A stretch of DNA of 5,555 nt from NCBI GenBank assembly GCA_902797925.1, contig CADBUT010000210.1:1-5555 (forward strand). The letters run 5' to 3'. This document shows positions 1 through 4,316 of the stretch, piece after piece. Numbering within the stretch: the first letter of the stretch is position 1; each line of letters opens with the position of its first letter. The notes below the pieces were generated by a model. That model ran no database searches and was not told the DNA's origin. It saw only the letters and a program-made list of their open reading frames with translations. The stretch is from an uncultured Spirochaetaceae bacterium. Lineage in GTDB: Bacteria > Spirochaetota > Spirochaetia > Treponematales > Treponemataceae. A program made the translations under genes and the position numbers.

Positions 1-3
1 TTC

Positions 4-444
4 ATGAATGGTCACTTAATTCAGCTTAAGGCTTTAGACAAAAAACTTTCTCCTCTCAAACAATTAGTGCCTGTTATTCCTCGTTCTCAAAGCTGGATTC
101 GAACTTTGCGCGAAGCTCTGGGAATGACAGCCCAACAACTTGCAAAGCGAATAGGAATAAGCCAGTCGCGCATTGCTTATATGGAACAGAACGAAAAAAA
201 TTTAAAAATCTCAACTTTGGAAAAAGTAGCTCAAAGCATGAACTGTACTTTTGTTCCGCTTTTCATTCCGAATGAAAGCCTTGAAATAAACGTCCGTTCG
301 CAAGCTCAAAAAAAGGCAGCAGAAATACTTGCATCTGTAAATCAGAATATGGCGTTGGAAAATCAGCTGTCTTCATCAGAAGATATTCTCTCTGACATGA
401 CTGACGATTTAATCAAAAACAACATAAAGCAAATTTGGGATTAA
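4..444 (+). CDS. Mobile mystery protein A (helix-turn-helix regulator)
   Basis: The 146-residue protein is predicted to be a cytoplasmic DNA-binding protein, the upstream partner of the Fic protein that follows. A Cro/C1-type helix-turn-helix covers about residues 31-85 (MTAQQLAKRIGISQSRIAYM at 41-60 holds the two DNA-contacting helices). A C-terminal helical part contains NMALENQ and ends in IKQIWD. A WIR-LREALGM block, a MALE-Q block and a final WD are recalled hallmarks of the mobile mystery protein A family, which nearly always sits directly before mobile mystery protein B. Length is normal for that family, about 150 residues. The frame is open to the left window edge, so the ATG at 4 is probable, but the ribosome binding site lies outside and a start a few codons upstream cannot be excluded. 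Its role is inferred: regulator or antitoxin-like partner of the Fic protein. The two genes are 4 bases apart and probably translationally coupled. Confidence 0.88.
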   Translation: MNGHLIQLKALDKKLSPLKQLVPVIPRSQSWIRTLREALGMTAQQLAKRIGISQSRIAYMEQNEKNLKISTLEKVAQSMNCTFVPLFIPNESLEINVRSQAQKKAAEILASVNQNMALENQLSSSEDILSDMTDDLIKNNIKQIWD

Positions 445-448
445 AAAC

Positions 449-1039
449 ATGGATATTTTCAGCGCAGACGACAATTCAACACCTCTTACACCAGATGAAA
501 AATCTGGTCTTAAACTAAAATGGATTACACTTAGAAGGGAATTGAACGAAGTCGAAACACGGAACATCCTGGATGCTCAAAGTTGGCTTTTGAAAAGCCC
601 GCCTAAAGACATTTTGTCTGATGTATTTCTTCGGAAACTGCATAAAAAAATGTTTGGGCAAGTTTGGTCATGGGCTGGCGAATATAGAAACACTGAAAGA
701 AATATTGGTGTTCCGCCGTATGAAATACCTGTAAAGTTAAGATACTTATTCGATGATGTTAAATTCTGGATAGATAATAAAACTTATAGCGAAACAGAAA
801 TTGCTGTGCGATTCCATCACAGGCTTGTTCAGATTCATCCTTTTCCAAATGGAAACGGCAGGATTTCACGCACAATGGCAGATTTATTTATGAAACAGAT
901 GAATCAAAAGTCTTTGTATTGGGGAAACTGCAATCTAACAGAAATATCAACAATCCGAAAGCAATACATTTCTGCCCTTCAAAAAGCTGATGCCGGAGAT
1001 TATACAGATTTGCTTCGCTTTGTGACTAATAATATATAA
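449..1039 (+). CDS. Mobile mystery protein B (Fic-fold protein)
   Basis: The 196-residue protein has a Fic domain. The signature H130-PFPN134GNG-R138 is clear, followed by ISR at 139-141. Upstream, the block FGQVWSWAGEYRNTERNIG (69-87), then VPPYEIP, matches the flap and substrate-cleft region typical of mobile mystery protein B. Canonical Fic enzymes transfer AMP or another nucleotide moiety to target hydroxyls and have D or E where this protein has Asn134. That residue normally helps hold Mg2+, so the chemistry may be altered or lost. As far as I recall, Asn here is common in this subfamily. I found no (S/T)xxxE(G/N) inhibitory helix motif in this protein or its partner. The gene begins 4 bases after the stop of the upstream regulator with only a weak GGGA upstream, which suggests translational coupling. 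Target and phenotype are unknown. Confidence 0.9.
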   Translation: MDIFSADDNSTPLTPDEKSGLKLKWITLRRELNEVETRNILDAQSWLLKSPPKDILSDVFLRKLHKKMFGQVWSWAGEYRNTERNIGVPPYEIPVKLRYLFDDVKFWIDNKTYSETEIAVRFHHRLVQIHPFPNGNGRISRTMADLFMKQMNQKSLYWGNCNLTEISTIRKQYISALQKADAGDYTDLLRFVTNNI

Positions 1040-1125
1040 GAGTCTTAGAATCGTTTTTTTAAGATTGCACCAGCACTTTTACCGAGGTTGCGGCAACAAG
1101 ATTTAACAAAAAATTTCTGTTTTTG

Positions 1126-1134
1126 TGATATAGT
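1126..1134 (+). promoter_or_regulatory. Extended -10 promoter candidate for the antitoxin/PIN locus
   Basis: TGATATAGT fits the TGn-TATAAT extended -10 pattern and lies 20 bases before the start codon. No well-spaced -35 is visible; TTAACA at 1103-1108 is 20 bases away. A transcript from here would have a very short leader carrying the GGAGG at 1144-1148. Confidence 0.35.
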
Positions 1135-1154
1135 ATAAATAACGGAGGTGCAAA

Positions 1155-1397
1155 ATGTCAGAACTTGCATTTGCAGAACTTCAAGCACAAATAGAGTCTC
1201 TGCCGTTTTACCAAGTGATTCTTCTTAAAAATAAAATTGACCGCATGGTTGAAAAAGAAAAAGAGCGCGAATCAGAATCTTTCGTCAACGAAGGTCTTGC
1301 ATGGTTAGACAGCATCGCCGGTTCTGTTCACCGCGAGATAGATTATAAAAAAGAGCTTGAATCTTGCAGGGATGAAAAATATGGATGTATTAATTGA
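1155..1397 (+). CDS. Putative type II antitoxin of a PIN-toxin (VapBC-like) system
   Basis: This is a small, charged 80-residue protein. The N-terminal part (ELQAQIESLPFYQVILLKNK, 8-27) is a predicted helix resembling the front end of DUF2281/VapB-like antitoxins. The middle is a lysine/glutamate-rich helix. The tail (REIDYKKELESCRDEKYG) resembles toxin-binding tails of antitoxins paired with PIN toxins. The start is supported by GGAGG at 1144-1148, 6 bases before the ATG. The last 17 bases overlap the ATG (1381) of a PIN-domain toxin frame, a typical antitoxin-toxin overlap. Because that toxin is broken, this is probably an orphan antitoxin. It may still repress its own promoter or cross-bind another PIN toxin, such as the one encoded at 3614-4033. 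Family assignment rests mainly on gene context. Confidence 0.62.
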   Translation: MSELAFAELQAQIESLPFYQVILLKNKIDRMVEKEKERESESFVNEGLAWLDSIAGSVHREIDYKKELESCRDEKYGCIN

Positions 1398-1561
1398 TAC
1401 AAACATCATTCTTGATACTGTTCAACAGCGGGAACCATTTTGTTCCGATGCAAAAAAGATTCTTGAATGTTGCATAAGGAACAAAAGATTTTGAAAGCTC
1501 AGAAGTAAAAGTTATCGAACCTAAGCTTTTCCTGAATCTGCTTAACAGAGCTTTATCTTGA
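1381..1561 (+). pseudogene. PIN-domain toxin remnant (VapC-like), internal out-of-frame deletion
   Basis: The ATG at 1381 opens MDVLIDTNIILDTVQQREPF, the classical first strand and first acidic residue (D6 in LIDTN) of a PIN ribonuclease. This frame stops at 1494 after only 37 codons. From about 1478 another frame reads GTKDFESSEVKVIEPKLFL and ends with a TGA at 1559-1561. That matches the C-terminal end of the same kind of protein, where the (T/N)xxDF aspartate is the last metal-binding acid. An intact member has about 130-140 residues. Here only some 33 plus 27 remain, so about 70-75 internal codons, with the central catalytic acids, are gone and the two ends are out of frame. The junction lies at about 1474-1486. 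The product cannot be an active nuclease. The preceding antitoxin is intact. Confidence 0.8.
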
Positions 1562-1629
1562 AGCGCAGAAAGGGGAACTGCAAGCGTATCGAATTCGGTA
1601 CGTTTGACTATAAATTTATAAAAAAAATC

Positions 1630-1638
1630 TGCTATAAT
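1630..1638 (+). promoter_or_regulatory. Extended -10 promoter candidate in the hydrolase leader
   Basis: TGCTATAAT is a perfect extended -10. A TTGACT at 1604-1609 is 23 bases upstream, too far for a standard -35. A transcript starting near 1645 would carry a 200-base leader to the hydrolase gene at 1848 and would include the inverted repeats at 1734-1787. There is no supported gene in between. Confidence 0.4.
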
Positions 1639-1733
1639 ACACAAAGAAGTTCGAAGGAAACTACATCTATTACTTTACTCATAATTGCACCTACGGGTAT
1701 GGTATGTATACTTATTAAAAATGTACAAAAAGG

Positions 1734-1787
1734 CTATCAAAGATAAATAAATAAAAGTCTTTTTCACTACTATCACACTTTGATAGT
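1734..1787. repeat. Overlapping inverted repeats (alternative hairpins or operator)
   Basis: CTATCAAAG (1734-1742) is the exact reverse complement of CTTTGATAG (1778-1786), with 35 bases between. A second arm, ACTATCA (1769-1775), pairs with TGATAGT (1781-1787) over a 5-base loop. The right arm can therefore pair with either of two left arms, near or far. This could be an operator for a dimeric repressor, since it abuts the promoter candidate at 1794-1802, or two mutually exclusive RNA hairpins in a transcript from the upstream promoter. Confidence 0.5.
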
Positions 1788-1793
1788 CTTGCA

Positions 1794-1802
1794 TGGTAAA
1801 AT
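1794..1802 (+). promoter_or_regulatory. Extended -10 promoter candidate proximal to the hydrolase gene
   Basis: TGGTAAAAT fits the extended -10 pattern and would start RNA near 1809, just before the hairpin at 1817-1834. The inverted repeat at 1769-1787 occupies the -35 region, where a bound repressor would block the polymerase. A nearby TATAAA at 1809-1814 is an alternative -10, so the exact promoter is uncertain. Confidence 0.35.
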
Positions 1803-1816
1803 CCAAGATATAAAAC

Positions 1817-1834
1817 GCAAGGTGCAAACCTTGC
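1817..1834 (+). promoter_or_regulatory. Leader hairpin directly upstream of the hydrolase ribosome binding site
   Basis: GCAAGG (1817-1822) and CCTTGC (1829-1834) form a perfect 6-bp stem with a TGCAAA loop. The stem ends 2 bases before the AAGGA ribosome binding site (1837-1841). Placed there, it could tune ribosome access or protect the 5' end of the transcript. There is no U-tract, so it is not a terminator. Confidence 0.5.
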
Positions 1835-1847
1835 AGAAGGAATCATA

Positions 1848-2513
1848 ATGGAAAATTACCAGGCTGCATCAGATTTAGAAACTCATTTTGACAGAACAGT
1901 TTCGTTGAGCCAGAATGGAAAAGAAATAGAGTACGGCATTATCGATGGCAATAACACAATTGTATTTATCAAAGCCGGGCTTGAAGGCAGCTGTTATGGC
2001 TATGAGAATAAGTATGTAAGAATTGGAAGAGCATTGAATGAAAAGCACGGCTGTTCAATAATCGCTTCTTCCAATCCCCTTGGATATAAGACAGATTTTG
2101 CCGCTGAAATGGATTTTATCAAAGATTATGCAAAAAAGCAGAATCTTGATGATTATCAGGTATATTTCTTTGGGCATTCCAACGGGGCTGCGCTTGGAAT
2201 AATCAATGCGTATCAGTTTGCAGAGATAAAGAAGCTTGTATGCATAAATGCGCCGCTTATGATTAATCTTCATTTACTGCTCCGGGGCATCAAAGGTTTT
2301 TCCGGCGAAAAGATGACGCTTGTTTATGGCAGCAACGATGCTTCTTTTGATATGCTGAAACTTTATTCTGAACTGGAATCGGATAAAATCGATTTTGTAC
2401 GCATACACGGAGCTGACCACAATTTTACAGGTTGCCTTGACTTGTTCATTGAACTGCCAGGCGTTTTGCTTTTTGGTGATGAACTTACATGCGAAGGTGC
2501 AAAAGTCCGTTAG
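1848..2513 (+). CDS. Alpha/beta-hydrolase fold protein
   Basis: This 221-residue cytoplasmic protein has no signal peptide. The catalytic pattern of a serine alpha/beta hydrolase is visible. There is an early strand and oxyanion-like turn (VFIKAGLEGS, 39-48), then the nucleophile elbow FGHSNGAA with Ser111. A strand ends in VYGSNDAS with Asp164 as the probable acid, and GADHNF contains the probable catalytic His191. Spacing and length are normal for small esterase or acyl-hydrolase-like proteins. No lid domain or substrate-specific motif is evident, so the substrate is unknown. The start is supported by AAGGA at 1837-1841, 6 bases before the ATG. The next gene, a DEDDh exonuclease, begins 36 bases after the stop on the same strand without a visible terminator, so the two are probably co-transcribed. 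Whether they act together is not known. Confidence 0.82.
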   Translation: MENYQAASDLETHFDRTVSLSQNGKEIEYGIIDGNNTIVFIKAGLEGSCYGYENKYVRIGRALNEKHGCSIIASSNPLGYKTDFAAEMDFIKDYAKKQNLDDYQVYFFGHSNGAALGIINAYQFAEIKKLVCINAPLMINLHLLLRGIKGFSGEKMTLVYGSNDASFDMLKLYSELESDKIDFVRIHGADHNFTGCLDLFIELPGVLLFGDELTCEGAKVR

Positions 2514-2549
2514 CCGATTTACTTTCATAACAACAAAGGAGATGATTAA

Positions 2550-3116
2550 ATGTCATTAGATTACATTGCTATTGATTTTGAGACTGCAAATTATTACCAA
2601 AACAGCGCATGTTCGGTGGGGCTTGTCCGTTTTGTAGACGGTGCAGCGAAAGACAGTGTTTATTCTCTTATTCATCCGGCAAAGATGTATTTTAGGCCAG
2701 ATTTTATCGACATTCACGGAATCAGCTATGACGATGTGCGAGACAAGCCGTATTTTCCAGAAGTGTGGCAGACGTTTGTTGAGCCGTTTTTAAAAACCGA
2801 TGCAGATAAACCAATCTGCCTTGTTGCCCATAACGCCAGTTTTGATATGGGTGTTTTGCGTGCCTGTCTTGAGTATTATGGAATGCCGCTTCCAAATATT
2901 GATTATGCATGCACTTTGAAGATTGCCCGGAAAGCATGGCCTGATTTTGAATGTCACCGGCTCACATTTCTTGCAGAACAATTCGGCATAACTTATGACG
3001 CGCACAACGCTCTTGACGATGCCGAAACTTGCGGAAAGATTCTTGCCCTTGCCGCCCAAAAGCTGAATTGCAGTATAGAATCATTGTTGAAAGAAAATAA
3101 AAATAGTTTTTGCTGA
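2550..3116 (+). CDS. DEDDh-family 3'-5' exonuclease (DnaQ epsilon-like)
   Basis: This 188-residue protein is a stand-alone exonuclease domain predicted to remove nucleotides from 3' ends using two metal ions. All three Exo motifs are present. ExoI is AIDFET with D9 and E11, ExoII is HNASFD with D99, and ExoIII is HNALDD with H152 and D157, giving the full D-E-D-H-D set. The order and spacing resemble the proofreading epsilon subunit of DNA polymerase III and related free-standing nucleases. I see no polymerase-binding tail, BRCT or helicase domain. AAGGAG at 2536-2541 lies 8 bases before the ATG and supports the start. It is the second gene of a probable operon with the upstream hydrolase. 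Whether the substrate is DNA or RNA cannot be told from sequence. The gene appears intact. Confidence 0.92.
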   Translation: MSLDYIAIDFETANYYQNSACSVGLVRFVDGAAKDSVYSLIHPAKMYFRPDFIDIHGISYDDVRDKPYFPEVWQTFVEPFLKTDADKPICLVAHNASFDMGVLRACLEYYGMPLPNIDYACTLKIARKAWPDFECHRLTFLAEQFGITYDAHNALDDAETCGKILALAAQKLNCSIESLLKENKNSFC

Positions 3117-3165
3117 TAGGTCAAAAGTCGAGTTGTGCGCCGTTATTATTAATTTAGCAAGAATT

Positions 3166-3194
3166 TGTCATCGTCGGGCGTGACCCGACAATCT
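3166..3194 (+). repeat. Dispersed palindromic element, copy 1
   Basis: The 29-base element begins TGTCAT and ends CAATCT. Its core is GTCGGG (3173-3178) and CCCGAC (3184-3189) around the loop CGTGA, a 6-bp GC-rich hairpin. The same unit recurs in opposite orientation at 3286-3314. It resembles the small TGTCATTGCCGGGC-type palindromes scattered between genes in several bacterial genomes; that resemblance is from memory. Confidence 0.65.
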
Positions 3195-3196
3195 CG

Positions 3197-3243
3197 AGTT
3201 CGCAATAAGCTTAATCAGCAAAATAAGCCTTATCTGGCGAACT
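3197..3243. repeat. Inverted repeat, AGTTCGC/GCGAACT
   Basis: AGTTCGC (3197-3203) is the exact reverse complement of GCGAACT (3237-3243). Just inside, ATAAG (3205-3209) can pair with CTTAT (3229-3233), extending the stem with a small bulge. It starts 2 bases after palindromic copy 1 and may be part of the same larger element. Confidence 0.5.
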
Positions 3244-3247
3244 GCTG

Positions 3248-3271
3248 CAAGTTTTCACAAGCGAAAACTTG
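3248..3271 (+). terminator. Perfect 9-bp hairpin, possible weak terminator
   Basis: CAAGTTTTC (3248-3256) and GAAAACTTG (3263-3271) pair perfectly around ACAAGC. TTTGGTTTG follows on the plus strand, only a poor U-tract. It is the first strong hairpin with downstream Ts after the exonuclease stop at 3116, but 130 bases away. It could terminate the hydrolase/exonuclease operon or simply be part of the palindrome cluster. Confidence 0.35.
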
Positions 3272-3285
3272 TTTGGTTTGTCATT

Positions 3286-3314
3286 AGATTGCCATGTCTA
3301 GCACGGCAATGACA
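3286..3314 (-). repeat. Dispersed palindromic element, copy 2 (inverted)
   Basis: Read on the minus strand, this 29-base unit aligns without gaps to the element at 3166-3194, sharing the TGTCAT start, central GAC and CAATCT end. Outer arms ATTGCC (3288-3293) and GGCAAT (3305-3310) pair. Several core differences occur as paired substitutions that keep the hairpin, apart from one A-C mismatch. GTCAT (3280-3284) and ATGAC (3309-3313) extend the symmetry. Confidence 0.62.
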
Positions 3315-3395
3315 CAATTGAATCAAACTCGAAATTGAATTTTATAGGTTGTTTTTATCGCATTTGAAACTTCCCCTGTTTCTGTTTGCAATCTA

Positions 3396-3479
3396 AGCTT
3401 CTGGGCGCATTACGAACTGGTAACAATTCATCCATAGGCTGATGCCTATGTGCCGAAAACGCAAATAAGAACAGAAGCT
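3396..3479. repeat. Nested inverted repeats (outer 8 bp, inner 7 bp)
   Basis: AGCTTCTG (3396-3403) and CAGAAGCT (3472-3479) are exact reverse complements 68 bases apart. Inside, CATAGGC (3433-3439) and GCCTATG (3444-3450) form a perfect 7-bp hairpin with a TGAT loop. The structure ends 13 bases before the ribosome-binding-like AGAGGA of the hsdS remnant. It could be a leader RNA structure or another mobile palindrome. Confidence 0.45.
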
Positions 3480-3504
3480 ACAAATTAAAAAAAGAGGAAT
3501 CAAA

Positions 3505-3642
3505 ATAACCGCCAAAGATTTGAAAAATGAGCTTTTACAGGAAGCAGTGCAAGGTAAGCTGGTTCCACAAATCGCCGACAGAAGCTTCGCTACGGGGCTG
3601 CTTTCAGAGGTATCTATAGTTCATCCACAAGAAGAACCTTGA
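3505..3642 (+). pseudogene. hsdS: Type I restriction specificity subunit (HsdS) N-terminal remnant
   Basis: In one frame the DNA reads TAKDLKNELLQEAVQGKLVP followed by QIADRSFATGLLSEV. A leading LK..LLQ.AVQGKLVPQ followed by a short acidic linker and LL..(I/V) is the characteristic beginning of HsdS proteins, the target-recognition subunits of type I restriction-modification. A ribosome-binding-like AGAGGA (3493-3498) sits 6 bases before the codon where the initiator should be, but that codon is ATA, not ATG. After about 36 recognisable residues the similarity fades, and a TGA ends the frame at 3640-3642, already antisense to the 3' end of the PIN toxin gene. No target-recognition domain, hsdM or hsdR is present. 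It is a double-broken scrap: lost start and lost body. The identification rests on the QGKLVPQ signature and its position. Confidence 0.72.
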
Positions 3643-4033
3643 TTTCCTCTATTTGATGAAGTTGCTTATCGTTTGTGAGAAATACATCGCATTTTCTGCT
3701 GATTGCCGTCGCAAGCTGAAGCGCGTCCATAGCTTTTATGCCTGAATATTTTGCACGGATTTGAGCTGCAAACTTTGCAATAGATTTCGTGAGTGGTAAA
3801 ACTGAAATGTTTGCATCAAGAATGAATTGTTCAAAATCTTCTATTTTACGTGTTTCATTCTTGCGGTAAGGCATAACACAATATTCTGTAAATGTCAAAA
3901 GAGATGTATACATAACAGTATCTTTAAGATAAAACTCTGACAATGCATTTCTTACTTTAGCAGAAAAAAACTCATTATCTTCAAGCGCATAAATGAAAGG
4001 TGCCGTATCAATAAAAACATTAGAATCTGTCAT
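3614..4033 (-). CDS. PIN-domain ribonuclease toxin (VapC-like)
   Basis: This 139-residue protein is a probable toxin ribonuclease of a type II toxin-antitoxin system. The acidic PIN set is complete: D9 in VFIDTAPFIY, E50 in TSLLTFTEY, D103 in KAMDALQLATA and D122 in FLTNDKQL. Length is normal for VapC. PIN toxins typically cleave tRNA or rRNA in a Mg2+-dependent way; the target of this one is unknown. Its ATG lies inside the end of the antitoxin gene (14-base overlap), which implies coupled translation with the antitoxin made first. Its final 29 bases overlap, antisense, the tail of the hsdS remnant frame. No strong terminator is visible downstream. The reading frame shows no damage, so the system is probably live. 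Confidence 0.9.
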   Translation of the reverse strand: MTDSNVFIDTAPFIYALEDNEFFSAKVRNALSEFYLKDTVMYTSLLTFTEYCVMPYRKNETRKIEDFEQFILDANISVLPLTKSIAKFAAQIRAKYSGIKAMDALQLATAISRKCDVFLTNDKQLHQIEEIKVLLVDEL

Positions 4034-4238
4034 TTGATCTCATTCTGTTTACAAAAAGCTGAGCATCTTCCTGCCAGATATGTGTTGATGTATCAAATTT
4101 ATGAAAATTCAGAGGCTTTTTTTCTGTTTTTATCTCATTTTCGTTCTGAAATATAAGAAAATCTATATAAGATGCAACGCTTGCCTGTTGCTGTTCTGTA
4201 AGACTACAGACTTTGTTTTCAAGAACTTCAATATCCAT
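4020..4238 (-). CDS. VapB-like antitoxin (DUF2281-like)
   Basis: This 72-residue protein is the upstream partner of the PIN toxin. The N-terminal half (MDIEVLENKVCSLTEQQQAS, then VASYIDFL) resembles the helical front of DUF2281-type antitoxins, in which a conserved leucine-rich helix is followed by a YIDFL-like segment. The C-terminal half is polar and probably disordered until it binds the toxin. The start is supported by GGAGG (minus strand, 4249-4245), 6 bases before the ATG. The gene overlaps the toxin start by 14 bases. An inverted repeat over the promoter at 4261-4289 is the likely site of autoregulation by the antitoxin or the complex. Family naming is by weak similarity plus strong gene context. 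Confidence 0.78.
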   Translation of the reverse strand: MDIEVLENKVCSLTEQQQASVASYIDFLIFQNENEIKTEKKPLNFHKFDTSTHIWQEDAQLFVNRMRSNDRF

Positions 4239-4257
4239 AATTTACCTCCGTAGATTT

Positions 4258-4289
4258 ATTATAATGCGTTTTGCTAAAAAAAGCATTAT
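4258..4289 (-). promoter_or_regulatory. Promoter and probable operator of the vapBC-like operon
   Basis: On the minus strand, TATAAT (4263-4258) is a perfect -10, 20 bases upstream of the antitoxin ATG. ATAATGC (4261-4267) and GCATTAT (4283-4289) are exact inverted repeats with 22-base centre spacing, about two helical turns. They cover the -10 and reach toward the -35 position. No good -35 is seen. The geometry suits binding of a symmetric antitoxin-toxin complex that shuts off its own promoter. Confidence 0.55.
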
Positions 4290-4316
4290 TTCTCTCAATT
4301 TACAAACAGAACATTC

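Larger units (their letters stand above)
3117..3504. other. Non-coding region rich in palindromes
   Basis: There is no credible gene in this 388-base stretch. It contains two inverted copies of a 29-bp palindromic element (3166-3194 and 3286-3314). Between them are two further inverted repeats (3197-3243 and 3248-3271). To the right lies an 84-base stem-loop-like arrangement (3396-3479) with a short hairpin at its centre. No transposase, tRNA or CRISPR pattern was found. Confidence 0.7.

Noticed and set aside
1040..1120. A terminator after the Fic gene (TCTTA/TAAGA arms with a T-run, and GTTGCGGCAAC)
   Set aside because: The pairing is only 4-5 bp and the T-run lies inside the loop rather than after the stem, so it is not a supportable intrinsic terminator.
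1390..1644. An 84-codon open frame on the minus strand opposite the PIN remnant
   Set aside because: It has no convincing ribosome binding site, an unusual composition and lies antisense to recognisable PIN coding ends; it is a chance shadow.
1558..1746. A 62-codon plus-strand frame in the hydrolase leader
   Set aside because: It has no ribosome binding site, runs across the promoter candidate at 1630-1638 and shows no recognisable domain.
2055..2528. Two minus-strand frames (72 and 84 codons) opposite the hydrolase gene
   Set aside because: They are antisense to a gene with a complete catalytic triad and have no domain or start signal of their own.
2722..3059. Two minus-strand frames opposite the exonuclease gene
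   Set aside because: The plus strand encodes a full DEDDh motif set; these are shadows.
3117..3504. CRISPR array or tRNA in the palindrome-rich region
   Set aside because: Repeats are two inverted copies rather than regularly spaced direct repeats, and no T-loop or cloverleaf pattern was found.
4238..4316. A terminator between the exported hydrolase and the vapBC-like operon
   Set aside because: There is a T-run on the minus strand (4282-4276), but the symmetric arms around it are better explained as an operator over the -10; no GC-rich stem precedes the run.
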